NCBI GenBank assembly: GCA_029224185.1
Contig: CM055196.1
Location: 24,576,673 to 24,640,672, forward strand
Length of the DNA: 64,000 bases
From: Karalla daura
Taxonomy: Eukaryota; Chordata; Actinopteri; Chaetodontiformes; Leiognathidae
Direction of reading: 5' to 3'
Part shown: positions 1-9,290 of the stretch, in pieces
How positions within the stretch are numbered: position 1 is the first letter of the stretch
Layout of the letters: the number at the start of each line of letters is the position of its first letter
Program-made: the position numbers and the translations under genes
Notes under the pieces: model-generated
What the model was told of the DNA's origin: nothing
What the model saw: only the letters and a program-made list of their open reading frames with translations
Databases searched by the model: none

Positions 1-599
1 AGGAGTCTGTTATGATAAACACGTTTTGTACCCTGACACCAGGCGTCAAAACATCGAAATGTGAGCTCTGTGCAACAACAAAGCCGAGGTGCGTCAGCTC
101 AGCTAACGGTTAGCTAATTAGCAGGCTAGGAGACTCCGTCACGACCCAAAAAATATGTTTACCTCAATTTTATCTGAATGTTTCCACAAGATTTACAGCT
201 GGTATAACCGACAGTGCAGCTTTATGCGATCAGGAATGTCTGTGTCCAAATCGAGATGCGGTGACCTGGTATTTAGGTCGACTGGAGGTTGTAGCCTACA
301 AACCCTGACATTATACAACGATGGATATTGCTGCAGAAACACGGAGTTAGGCTCCATGCTAAACCCAGACGTTAAACCAGGATTTGAGGCTGAATTTAAC
401 GCCGTGTGTTTTATTTTGTAGCACCGTTGCATGGTACTGAAATAGTGTTTATTTCTGTAGATTGTGTTTAGAGAGTCAAGAGAAGACGACTCCATTTTCT
501 GCTGAATAGCAAATCAGCTGGGCTACCTACAGCCGAACTGAGGCTGCAGGGTCCGAGCAACTGGCTCTACCGTTAGCTGCTCCAGCTTGGTGTAATGTT
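1..599. other. No gene recognised; flank of CpG-rich promoter
   Basis: Small open frames run on both strands, but none resembles a known protein. Positions 100-130 and 570-620 carry GCTAACG/TTAGCTTAGCT-type sequence, which is common in fish promoters. If the splice donor proposed at 691/692 on the minus strand is real, this stretch is the start of the first intron of a gene running out of the window at base 1. Confidence 0.4.
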
Positions 600-1080
600 A
601 GGTTAGCTTAGCTTAGCTCGGCTAACAGGAGCCATTTTGGGAGAGCCGGTGCGGTTGGTCGGGGGAGGAAGGGAGGAAGAATCCGCCTTACCTTCACCAA
701 AGCAACTTCAGTTTTGTGTTGTTGTGTGACTACTAAAGGAGAAATAAAGAGAGGTTTGGAGGTAAAAGCAGGTTGTAGGCTGCGTATCAGGAGATCTAGG
801 AGCAGAGGGCTGGCCGCACAGACACACACATCAGTCCCCTGCTGGACCCCGGGTCGATCGTCAGCAGCCGGCGTAGAAGGAGCTCGAAAGCTCGGCGACT
901 AGGGACGGAGAACTCTCCTCTTTTCATTGGTTGCGTATTTTGTTGCTATGTCAAGTTCAGCCAATCATAGAGATTGTGGGTTATTGATGCGGGTCGTGGT
1001 ACCGCGCAACAGCCAATGACAGGCGTCTATACACAAAAGAATCCGCCTCCCTCGTTTGATTGACACACAATTTAACATCT
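600..1080 (-). promoter_or_regulatory. Candidate CpG-island promoter with three CCAAT boxes and a possible 5' exon (minus strand)
   Basis: The stretch from about 630 to 900 is rich in CpG. It is followed by three CCAAT motifs: inverted ATTGG at 926-930, and CCAAT at 961-965 and 1013-1017. On the minus strand a strong splice-donor consensus, AAG|GTAAGG, has its exon end at 692. A minus-strand first exon of about 200 bases (roughly 692-900) with CCAAT boxes upstream would be an ordinary vertebrate promoter layout. No coding sequence is recognisable in the putative exon, so it would be mostly 5' UTR. A plus-strand start toward the ZBED-like gene's far side is also possible. The promoter reading is inferred from composition and motifs only. 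Confidence 0.4.
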
Positions 1081-1336
1081 GCAGTGCAGGGAATACTTGG
1101 GGTGAACTGCCCCAAGTTAACCCTTTCATGTGTGAATTATGGCAACATTCCTCCGTAGCTTAGTAGATCTTTAGTATTTTCATTACTCTGCAGCAATTTT
1201 TTCATTAAACACACATTTTTCAAGGAGTTGGCTAAGTAAACACTATACAACATGCGTTTGAACTTTTAGCAAGTGGAATGTTTTTACCAGAACAGAGTAT
1301 TTGATCATTATAAAATGTTTTTGATGTTGTATAAGT
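1081..1336. other. Spacer, nothing recognised
   Basis: A+T-rich sequence between the CpG-rich block and the hAT MITE. No open frame or repeat was recognised. Confidence 0.5.
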
Positions 1337-1494
1337 CAGTGTTTTTCAACCCTATTCCTCTGGGAACCCTGTTCCTCTATGCTGGAATTATGCAGAGCTT
1401 TACAATTGGCTGATTCAGCCAGATGTGTTGGAGGAGGAAATGTCTAAAACATGCATAGGCAGTGTTCCCAGAGGGACAGGGTTGAAAAACACTG
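1337..1494. mobile_element. Palindromic hAT-type MITE, 158 bp
   Basis: The element starts with CAGTGTTTTTCAACCCT and ends with nearly the exact reverse complement (AGGGTTGAAAAACACTG with one extra internal change), giving terminal inverted repeats of about 17 bp. The interior is also partly palindromic: GGGAACCCTG near the left end faces CAGTGTTCCC near the right end. CAGTG termini with CAACCCT are typical of non-autonomous hAT elements in fish. The flanking octamers GTATAAGT (1329-1336) and GTTTTCGT (1495-1502) match at 5 of 8 bases, consistent with a decayed 8-bp target duplication. The element lies just downstream of the ZBED-like gene and is too short to encode a protein. Confidence 0.75.
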
Positions 1495-1563
1495 GTTTTC
1501 GTTATGTCTTGTTCACATTTAACAACATTCTTGATAAATTTGCACAAAATACACAATTTACAT

Positions 1564-1569
1564 TTTAAT
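1564..1569 (-). promoter_or_regulatory. Possible poly(A) signal ATTAAA for the ZBED-like gene
   Basis: The minus strand reads ATTAAA here, about 175 bases past the stop codon of the ZBED-like gene. No AATAAA occurs between the stop and this point. One short motif in A+T-rich DNA is weak evidence. Confidence 0.25.
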
Positions 1570-1742
1570 AGCATACATTACTGCAGATGAAGTATTTTCA
1601 AAAACAACAAAGCCTTTTTATGCATTTGTTCTTATTGTTTAACATCTTAATCAAACCTTCAAATGAACTGATCCACAGCAAACATATTCAGAAAAAATAC
1701 ATAAAGGTTCACATATTGAAATTATGACACTTGGAAAAGTAT

Positions 1743-3921
1743 TCATTGCAGGTTGGCATTCAAAAATACCAGATGCCTCATTTTGGATGGGCTGATGCAA
1801 TTTCTCCTCTCTGTGATGATTTGGCCCCTTTTCGAGAGGGCTCTCTCTGAGGGGACCGATGTTCCCACGATACAGAGTCTTCTCATCATTACATTAACCA
1901 GGCGTGGGTAGATGGAAGCCTTGGCCTCCCACCAGTTCAGTGGGTCTTCAGTTCTTGGGATGAGGGGCTCCCCAATATACGACCTCACCTCCTGTTCGGC
2001 ATCAGCTGTGGGATTTCTCCCTGTAATTTTTCCCGTAGCTATTTTGTCAAAGAGCCTCCACACAGAAGAAGATTGCGGCTCCTGTGAAGCTGCCTTTGCT
2101 TCGATTTCTACCTTGCTGATCACTGGTGGAAGAGCTGACAGGCCGCGGGGGCTGCATCCAGCTGCTGCAGTAGTTATTCTTTCGAGTGCCCCATCCACAG
2201 CTCCATCTGCGCTGAACGCAAACTTTTTAAACCGTGGATCCAGTACAGTGGTTTCAGAAAGCACAGTGTCATACTCCATGCTCCATACTTTTATCTCCAT
2301 GAATGAACAGAGAGCAGCTGCAACTTCCTTTACTTTCTCCACTGTTAGATTCTGTTGGTAGTTAACTGTTACTTGATGCAGACCCTTGCAGAGAGGAAGG
2401 ATTTTGGAGGCTGTGACATAGCTGAAAAACAGAAACAAATCTGAAATGTAAGCTTTGTTTGCTATCTGACACATTTCTGTTTTTAACAATTAATAAATGA
2501 TTAAAGCCCTCATCATTTAAAGAGAAAATCGGCCCAGAAGATGACAAAATTAATTAATGTGTTATCACAAGGAAATAGACTATATCTCCTGATAATTAAA
2601 TAATAAGCCACTATCACCAGAAAATGGCAATACAAAAATAAACAGGTGGCCCTTCTCGGCTTCTGTATATTTTAGAGTTTACTGCAATCTTCAACAGCAT
2701 AGTAGTAGAGCAACAACAAAATGGTTCAAGGTACCTTTCTCCACTCATCTCCACGGTGACCTCCTCAAAGGGCTCCAGAACACAGCAGATCTCTTTCACT
2801 GTCTCCCACTCCTCTTCACTTAGCGGATCAACAGGAGCGTGGATGTCCATTAGAGTGGAAATTATGGCATCTTTTGACTCGATGAGCCGTTTCAACATAC
2901 AAAAGGTTGAGTTAAACCGTGTAGCACACTCCTGTTTGGGCTTTTGCTCCAGCATCCCCATATGGCGTTGTGTGGACTTCAGTGTCTCTGTGGCAACCAT
3001 GCTTCTTCTGAAAAACTCTGTGATAGCTGTCACCTTGTCCACAGTTGGTTGCACCACCTTAAGCGCATCTTTAATCATCTGGTTTATCGTGTGCACTAGA
3101 CATGTCTGATGGTCCCAGTCCAAAACTTTTACAGCTTCTGTTATGTTTGCTGCATTATGAGTCACACAACACACCACTTTGTCGTCTACATGCCACTCTT
3201 TTGCCACCCTTAGTAACTTCTCTGCCAGGTCTGAAGCTGTATCTGCCTCAGTAAACTCGAAACAGTCTAGAAGGCAGGATGTCATCTTAAAGTTTTCAAT
3301 AAAGTGACAAGTGACAGACATAATTGAGCATGTTGTTCCGGATGTCCAGCACTCAGTTGTTAGGCAAACAGCTGATGCCGTTTTGACCCTGTGTTGCCAC
3401 ACTGCATGTTCAGTATTATACAGACGTGGAATAATTGTTTGCGACAAGGTTTTTCTACTAGGCAGCTCATACATGGGGTTTAAGGCCTGGACAAAAATTT
3501 TAAATCCATTGTCCTCAACAATGGAAACTGGATGAAGGTCTCTGACTATCATTTTAGCCAACTCGTCATCAACACATTTCCATTTGTTGGTTATCTTTTT
3601 TGAGCTCGTTTTGTTTCGACCTGTAGAAGCTGTAGGGGAATGTGCTATTGCTGCAGATTCAGGTAAGGCAATGGGTACAGGAGGAGTACTTGGCTCTACA
3701 CATAACAGTTTTCCAGGGTTAGTGGACTTCAGGCTCCGTCTCCATGAGGGCTCTTTCTCCGGCAGCACGACTGAGTGAGAGTTTCTCAGGTGTCTGTGCA
3801 TATTTGTTGTTGAGCCTGCTTTGATGGATATTTTGGATTTACAAATTTTGCACTGTGGTCTTCCATCTCCAGTATCGATGAAATGCAGCCAGACACTGCT
3901 TCTTTTTCGACTTTCACTCAT
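1743..3921 (-). CDS. BED zinc finger / hAT transposase-like protein (ZBED1-like), two exons, 621 aa
   Basis: Exon 1 is 3921-2735 and exon 2 is 2421-1743; joined they encode 621 residues. An in-frame TAA lies 9 bases before the ATG, which supports this start. A BED zinc finger at about residues 8-49 has Trp11, Phe14 and the ligands Cys24, Cys27, His44 and His49. A Ser/Thr-rich linker follows, then the RNase H-like hAT core: Pro-Ser-Arg-Lys at 154-157, a Cys-Trp-Thr-Ser strand at 191-194, Cys274/His277, and Leu-Asp-Pro-Arg-Phe-Lys at 456-461. The C-terminal hAT dimerisation domain (about 555-620) has Trp559-Trp560 and the Pro-Ser-Glu-Arg motif at 586-589. Size and order fit ZBED1-like proteins of the hAT-Ac family, which bind DNA in the nucleus and often regulate genes. 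Two positions where active hAT transposases usually carry catalytic Asp are Glu190 and His255 here, so DNA cutting is doubtful. The fold assignment is secure; the choice between host gene and old transposon copy is inference. Confidence 0.85.
2422..2734 (-). other. Intron of the ZBED-like gene (313 bp)
   Basis: On the minus strand the donor is AAAG|GTACCT, with the exon ending at 2735. The acceptor is a pyrimidine-rich TTTTTCAG|CTATG, with the exon starting at 2421. Splicing joins the frame as ...Met-Ser-Gly-Glu-Ser-Tyr-Val-Thr-Ala-Ser..., which is the expected hAT continuity. Reading through instead gives about 40 unrelated residues and a stop. Confidence 0.8.
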
Positions 3922-4371
3922 TTCTAGCGCTTATCCTCCCAACAAGCTTACATTCAACCCCAGTTTCACGTAGCTGGGCCAGCACACCCGTCGACTTTCC
4001 TCCCCTACTTTTTTAACACAATGGTATGCGCCTCGTCTTTTCTCGTATGTGATTGGCTGCGCGGTGTGCCCATCAAACTAAAGCCCCGGCCTAGTGCCTG
4101 AATGGCGGAGAAGGCAAGAGAAGCCGGAGATCCGGTTCTCCCCCGACCCCCGGTGGTCGATTCTTCTCGTTCACTGTTAAAGAGCTGGTTCTGAAAAGCT
4201 GGCTCACTGTCTAACGCCACGTCAAAAAAGTTTTAATCGTAGTTCGGACACTGCCAATGAGACATCCAATTATAATTTCTTCTCAGCATAAAATTAGGAT
4301 TTCACAGATAGTCCTACCCTTCCCCGTACTCCTAGCTCTCCGGCCGCCATCTTTGTTTTGAGGACTAACTG
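3922..4371 (-). promoter_or_regulatory. 5' flank and candidate promoter of the ZBED-like gene, with decayed hAT-Ac-like terminus
   Basis: This CpG-rich flank holds an inverted CCAAT box (ATTGG near 4051) and, on the minus strand, the YY1-type motif AAGATGGCGGC (4343-4353), often found at vertebrate transcription starts. Read on the minus strand, about 4230-4150 (GACGTGGCGTT, then AACCAGCTCTTTAACAGTGAACGA) aligns loosely with the hAT-Ac-like end that begins at 4372. It may be the worn 5' terminus of the element the gene came from. Which motif marks the true transcription start cannot be told from sequence. Confidence 0.45.
4343..4353 (-). promoter_or_regulatory. YY1-like motif AAGATGGCGGC
   Basis: Exact match on the minus strand to the long YY1 consensus typical of CpG-island core promoters. 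It lies about 420 bases upstream of the ZBED-like start codon and in the same orientation. Confidence 0.5.
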
Positions 4372-4606
4372 TAGTGATGTGTCGGTCATGAACGATCCCG
4401 CTCTGAGGGCCGGCTCCTTGAAATAAACGATGAGAGCCGAGTCCTCATTGGGAGCCGCCTTTTCACTCCGCCTTTTTTGGTGCAAACCGCACGTGATTGG
4501 TCAAAATGTATGGCTGGTACACTGAGTACCAATGGGAGGGGTCGGTGGAGGAGGAGGGATCTGGGGTTACAGACACATGAGCGAGGGAGACGAGCGAAGC
4601 GTGGAT
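4372..4606 (+). mobile_element. hAT-Ac-like transposon terminus (partial)
   Basis: The stretch opens with TAGTGATGTGTCGGTC, close in form to the TAGGGATG-type ends of Ac-family hAT elements. It then has GAGCCGGCTCC-like subterminal repeats and GTGATTGG. The element extends rightwards, away from the ZBED-like gene, so it is not that gene's own end. No matching inverted end was found, so it is a fragment. It is interrupted at 4607 by another insertion and may resume at 5112. Confidence 0.45.
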
Positions 4607-5101
4607 GTATTGTAAGATGTATTATATATTATAAGACGTGGATAGGGCGCCACCCCTCTGCTGGCGACCCGATTTTACCCAGCGGCCAAACCTGATATTG
4701 CAACAGAAATCCCATTCGGCCCAAAAAGCATTTTCCCCATAGACGGCAATAGTAAAAGAAACGGCTGTAAAAATGTTGACAGGATGCTCTCAGCTGCAGA
4801 CATAACTAATTACTGATCTTTGTATAGCATATTTTAATTCATGGACGTTTCATGTATCACATTTTTAAAAAAAGACAAAAGCCACTGTAAAGTTTCGCGA
4901 CACAGCGTGACGTCACAGCAGTTCACATGAACTCTCAACGCGGATTGGTTCATAATACTGCGTCCCCTGATGGGACTGCGCAAGCTCTCATGGGTCCTCG
5001 ATGCGGAAGCAAGTCGTATGCGCCGTGCGAGCGGGCCCCATAGGAATGAATGGGCCGCCATGTTTAGTGCCGTATCCAGTTCTTATAATACATCCATGGA
5101 C
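4607..5101. mobile_element. MITE-like insertion (~495 bp) with 10-bp direct-repeat flanks
   Basis: AAGCGTGGAT occurs at 4597-4606 and again at 5102-5111, directly bounding this stretch as a target-site duplication would. The two ends are imperfect inverted repeats: the left end reads ATATTATAAGACGTGGATAG and the reverse complement of the right end reads GTATTATAAGAACTGGATAC. The interior has no convincing ORF. A 10-bp duplication is longer than the usual 8 bp of hAT, so part of it may be chance or belong to the element. Family not identified. Confidence 0.55.
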
Positions 5102-5299
5102 AAGCGTGGATACAAGAGAGAGGTCTAAATCTGCAGTCTAGACCATGATGATGGGGAGAAAATGATCGACAGTAGCAGGAGATGCAGTAAAGTTAATTTG
5201 TTAATTATATTCCTGAAACTGAACTATAAAGTATATATACAAATTATTTCAATTTTTTGTCACATCTGTACTTGACAAGCATCAATTTTGATTGGGAAG

Positions 5300-5435
5300 A
5301 CAATGCCTTGGTGAACAGCAAAAAGGTCCCTTGTTTCACTGTGTGGAATTTGCATGTTCTCTTTGAGTCTGTGTGAGTATTCACACAGACTTTGTACCGT
5401 TGGGTACAAAGTGAGTAAGATGATGGATGGACAGA
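5300..5435 (+). repeat. Fragment of teleost SINE-like repeat
   Basis: The order of landmarks is that of a widespread fish repeat of the Mermaid type (name from memory): AGCAAAAAGGTCCC, then GTGTGGAATTTGCATGTTCTC, ending in GATGGATGG. The usual middle (TGGGTTTCCTCC to GTCCAGGGTGT) is missing. In its place are two abutting perfect hairpins at 5367-5412. Confidence 0.5.
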
Positions 5436-8400
5436 AGAAAAGAGGGCCCTGTTGACTGATCCCTCTGGAAAACTTCTTGAAAATATGAAGTTCTGTTAAG
5501 AGGAGCTTGTGCAAGTTACTGTGTCTGTGCTGACAAGGCTGCTGAAGTGAATCTTCTGCATTCTTACAGTTTCTGTCTCATATTCAGCAGTCATAACCGA
5601 CTTCATTTTTACTTCATCCAAAACTTAGAGCTGAATCATTGCAGACCAAGGGCAAGTGCAGAACATCACTCAGGCTGCTGAGAAAGGATTGGGTCATGAC
5701 CTCTTCTTCTCCACCCAGTCGGGAAAATAATTGGAGACCTCCATCACCTCAAACTTGTCCAAACCCTCACTGGCACTTTCAGCTAATCAACCCTCCACCT
5801 CCTCACCTTTTCTGCTACACAGCTGCCAAGAAAACATCCAATCCCACAAGATGCACTGCGATTAATATATATATATATATATAATTTGAACATATCTGAA
5901 CATAATTGCTATTATCTAAACATAATTATCTGAAAATAATTGCAAATTTAATTGATATTAAATCCATTAATGTAAACGTCATTTAGAATGAACATTTGAA
6001 ATTCATTGAAACTCATGTCTCTGTAAAATAAATATAGTTCCTTAGCTATCTTTCAAAGTTTGACTGAAATGCTAATTATAGCAATTTTAATTGGTCCATA
6101 GAAACCAAAAGCTACCTTCCCCATATTGGCTGTTAACCACTGAAATCGGCTGGTGGTGGTGCTTTTCTGAGCCTTTCAGCCTTTGGATGAACAGAATCTT
6201 GCAGTTGTGTCCCTTACAAGTGTTGTGGAAGATGGAGGGAAAACACTGAGATACAGGAAGTGACAAAACATGACAGAATGACACTACAAAAGTGAAACAG
6301 AAACATCTGTAAGAGAAAACCAGAGTTGCTGGCACTCGACTGCATCACAGTGCTTATAACAGAGCTTATTTTGCCCCGGAGCAGATAGAATGCAAGAAAA
6401 TGCAGAGTTGACTCCAGTTCTCTCTCCCTCTCTCTCTCACACACATACAGTATTTACTCAGACAAACAAAACAACATATACGCATAGCCACTGCTGCAGT
6501 GGAGACAAAATAAATGATCTGCAGCTATTTCTTTCAATATAGGGTGTCTTTCATAGCATCATTAAATTGTATTTGGGATCTGACTCAGCGCTATCATGAT
6601 TTAAGCTCAGAGCTGATTGTGTGTAGGTGTTTTTGTGCAAATGGTCTATTATTTTGTTTATTCAATATATATTAACACAAAGCTGTTTTTAGGGTTGGGT
6701 TGACTGGGGCCATCAGGGTTTGTTTTTCATCTTTATTGAATAGGAATTCTGTTGCTGGATGTTGTACTTAACAAATTGCAACATGCATTTTATTATCCTC
6801 TACATCTTCAGGTGATTAAGACATAAGCTCACATAAGCTAACATTGCTCAGTTTGCGGCTTGGGGTTTGGGACTGGCTCATCCCAAGGACAAAACACCAA
6901 CAGAAGTCCAGCTGCTTATGCTTTTATCACCTAAAGACTCCTGTGACTGAGGATCTGGACTGGTTGGACTGTACAAGCAGTTTATTAAACCTTCCACCAG
7001 AGGGCAGAACAAGCCCTACAGTTCTGATAAATATCAAGAGGGTCTCATGTTTTTCTACTGTGTTGCTCCGTCGCCTGCCAGGAAGTGCACTCAGTTTAGA
7101 TCTTCTATGTATCCTATTACTTCTCGCTATCATAACCAGACTTTAAACCCTGCAGACAAAATCTGTGTGCCTATACCCTCTGCAATCAATCTTGTTGTTC
7201 TCTCTAACCTCAGCTATCTGCCCCTCGCCCTCCTCATCCTCCTTGTTGTCCACCATCATTTCAGGAAAGCGTACAGGTCTGCAGCAACCCTCTTGATTGC
7301 TTCATGATGATAAAGATCTCTGACCCAATTACCTGTGTTTATTAAATAACAGTCTGCTGGCTCCCATTTAAACCAGCAGCGAGGCCTCATCAGTCCATCC
7401 TCGTGCTGTGTTTACGGAACAAAGTGATAACAGATTTAATTAGCGGAGGACCTCGATTCCATGTTCAAAACTGATAGAAGCCTCACCTATGCAATAATAA
7501 CTTTAAAGGGGAAATAAAACCGTGGTTGATCTTCAGTTATCTTAGATTATGTCTTTTAGGTCATAGAGAGAAAATCACTGCCTGCACCCATCAACAGGAA
7601 AATCTGATAAATCTCCTCTTCCTCTTTTGGTCAGGAAACAACAAGCCACTGCACTTCAGCTCTTCACACTGATTTGCTTTTACATACTTTTGCACATGCA
7701 AACAGTTCTTTTTGTATAACATGTATGTAGTCCATATCAATATCATATCCATTCATCCATCAACCCATCATGAACCATCATGAAACACCCTCGCTGCACA
7801 CAGAGGTATGATAAATAATGGGGGAAGTACTTTCAACATTCGTATGAAGGCCAAGGTTAAAGAGATGGAAACAATATGCTAAGTTTAAGTGCTGCAGGTT
7901 ACAGATGTGTTCTATACAATGCCAGTAATCATATCTGCAATTGCACTTTATTCCCCAGGTGGCGACTCCATAGCAGACTCAAGCACTCTGACCAGGAACT
8001 TTTCTATGCTTGCTGTCATTGTCGAGGGCTTCATGCTGCCAGCAGATGAGTCAGGATATCCCTTCAGTCCAAACTCTCAGTAAAGCTGTCACATGCTGCA
8101 AGCATCAAACCACTTTTGCTTGTTTCTCTTAACTGGATTTAAAACCAGACTATGAAAGGGCCAGGTGCTGCCAAAGCCCTGGAAGGGTGGCTTGAGCTTA
8201 AAAAAAAAAAAAAACAACCAGTGTGACCTTTTCCAAAGACTCACTTATCGCTCAGTGACAGCCGTGTGATTTTTTGGCAGTTTTTGTTGGGAACCAGCTT
8301 GAGAGAAAAGGTGAAATGTAATGGGAAAATTATTGTAAGACCTGATTAAAAAGAAAACAATAACAACCAGATCTGAAGCTGGATTACAGTGGTTTAATTA

Positions 8401-9089
8401 TCTTTGTGAAGCAACAGAAACATGACCCCTAACAGGGTCATGATGAGTACCTCTCCACATCGGCTATTTATACCTGACTCACCTTTAACCCACCCCAGTG
8501 TGGATTCATCCATGACCTTCAGAGAACCTAGGAAATATGAATGAAGCACTACTTTGCTCCTTCCGGTCTCTCCTGAGATCAGCGTGACCTTTCTCACACA
8601 TTTCAGAGGCTCTATTTATCCAGGGAAGGATTCTCTCAGCGTGCCATGAGCTGTTTTTTTCTGCTCCACAAACTCAGTGTTTATACAAAATCCACACCTG
8701 AGAGGTGAACACCAAAGTCAAGTTTTCCAATATTGTCTGATTGGACAGACACAACATATCCATATCAAATAATTTACAACCTCATTAACCTGTTTCTGAC
8801 AATGTTCCTTCATCTTTGTTGGTCGTTCTTCACGTACTGAAGAAAAACAGACTTTGCTGTAACACAACCATGTGACTTCTGGTGTTGTTGACTACTGGGA
8901 GAAAACACTAGCTCTCCTATTTATCTCAAGGCCTGTAATTTCACACCTTGTATGAAGAATTCTGGCAGATCCAGGGGGATATGGTGAACTGTAAGGAGAA
9001 GTTGAAGAATGGGGGTTTAGGAAACCTGGGTAAAAACAGAAACAGTTCATTCAAACAAAACCTGACTGTTCCCAATAAAAGGACACCGA
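5436..9089. other. Non-coding stretch, no gene recognised
   Basis: Contains a (TA) run at 5863-5883, a CT-rich/ACAC patch near 6418-6447 and a poly(A) run near 8198. Open frames here are short and show no domain, codon pattern or splice context. Confidence 0.6.
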
Positions 9090-9290
9090 GTGAGTGTTGA
9101 TCAGGGCTGGATGGAGGTTAGTGCCGCTGCCTTGCAGCAGGAAGGTTGCTAGTTTGCATCCTGGTCCAGGCCACTGGTGTGTTTTCACACCGCCTTCACT
9201 GTATTCCCTGCAGCTGCCCTGTGAGCACCAGCAGACATCTGCAACACCACTGAGTAGCTAAGCTAATGGATGGATGGACCCTGGAGATCC
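9090..9290 (+). repeat. Teleost SINE-like repeat fragment
   Basis: GGTTAGTGCCGCTGCCTTGCAGCAGGAAGGTTGCTAG matches in pattern the tRNA-like head of the same repeat, here divergent, and the copy ends with ATGGATGGATGG. The middle is degraded. Confidence 0.5.

Noticed and set aside
193..495. 100-codon minus-strand frame beginning Met-Glu-Ser-Ser-Ser
   Set aside because: No similarity recognised and no splice evidence tying it to the proposed first exon. It could be an exon of the unseen left-hand gene, but I cannot support it.
1912..2361. 149-codon plus-strand open frame
   Set aside because: It is antisense to exon 2 of the ZBED-like gene and has no recognisable domain.
4372..4606. 5' end of the same transposon that gave the ZBED-like gene
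   Set aside because: The terminal sequence points rightwards, away from the gene, so it must belong to a different insertion.
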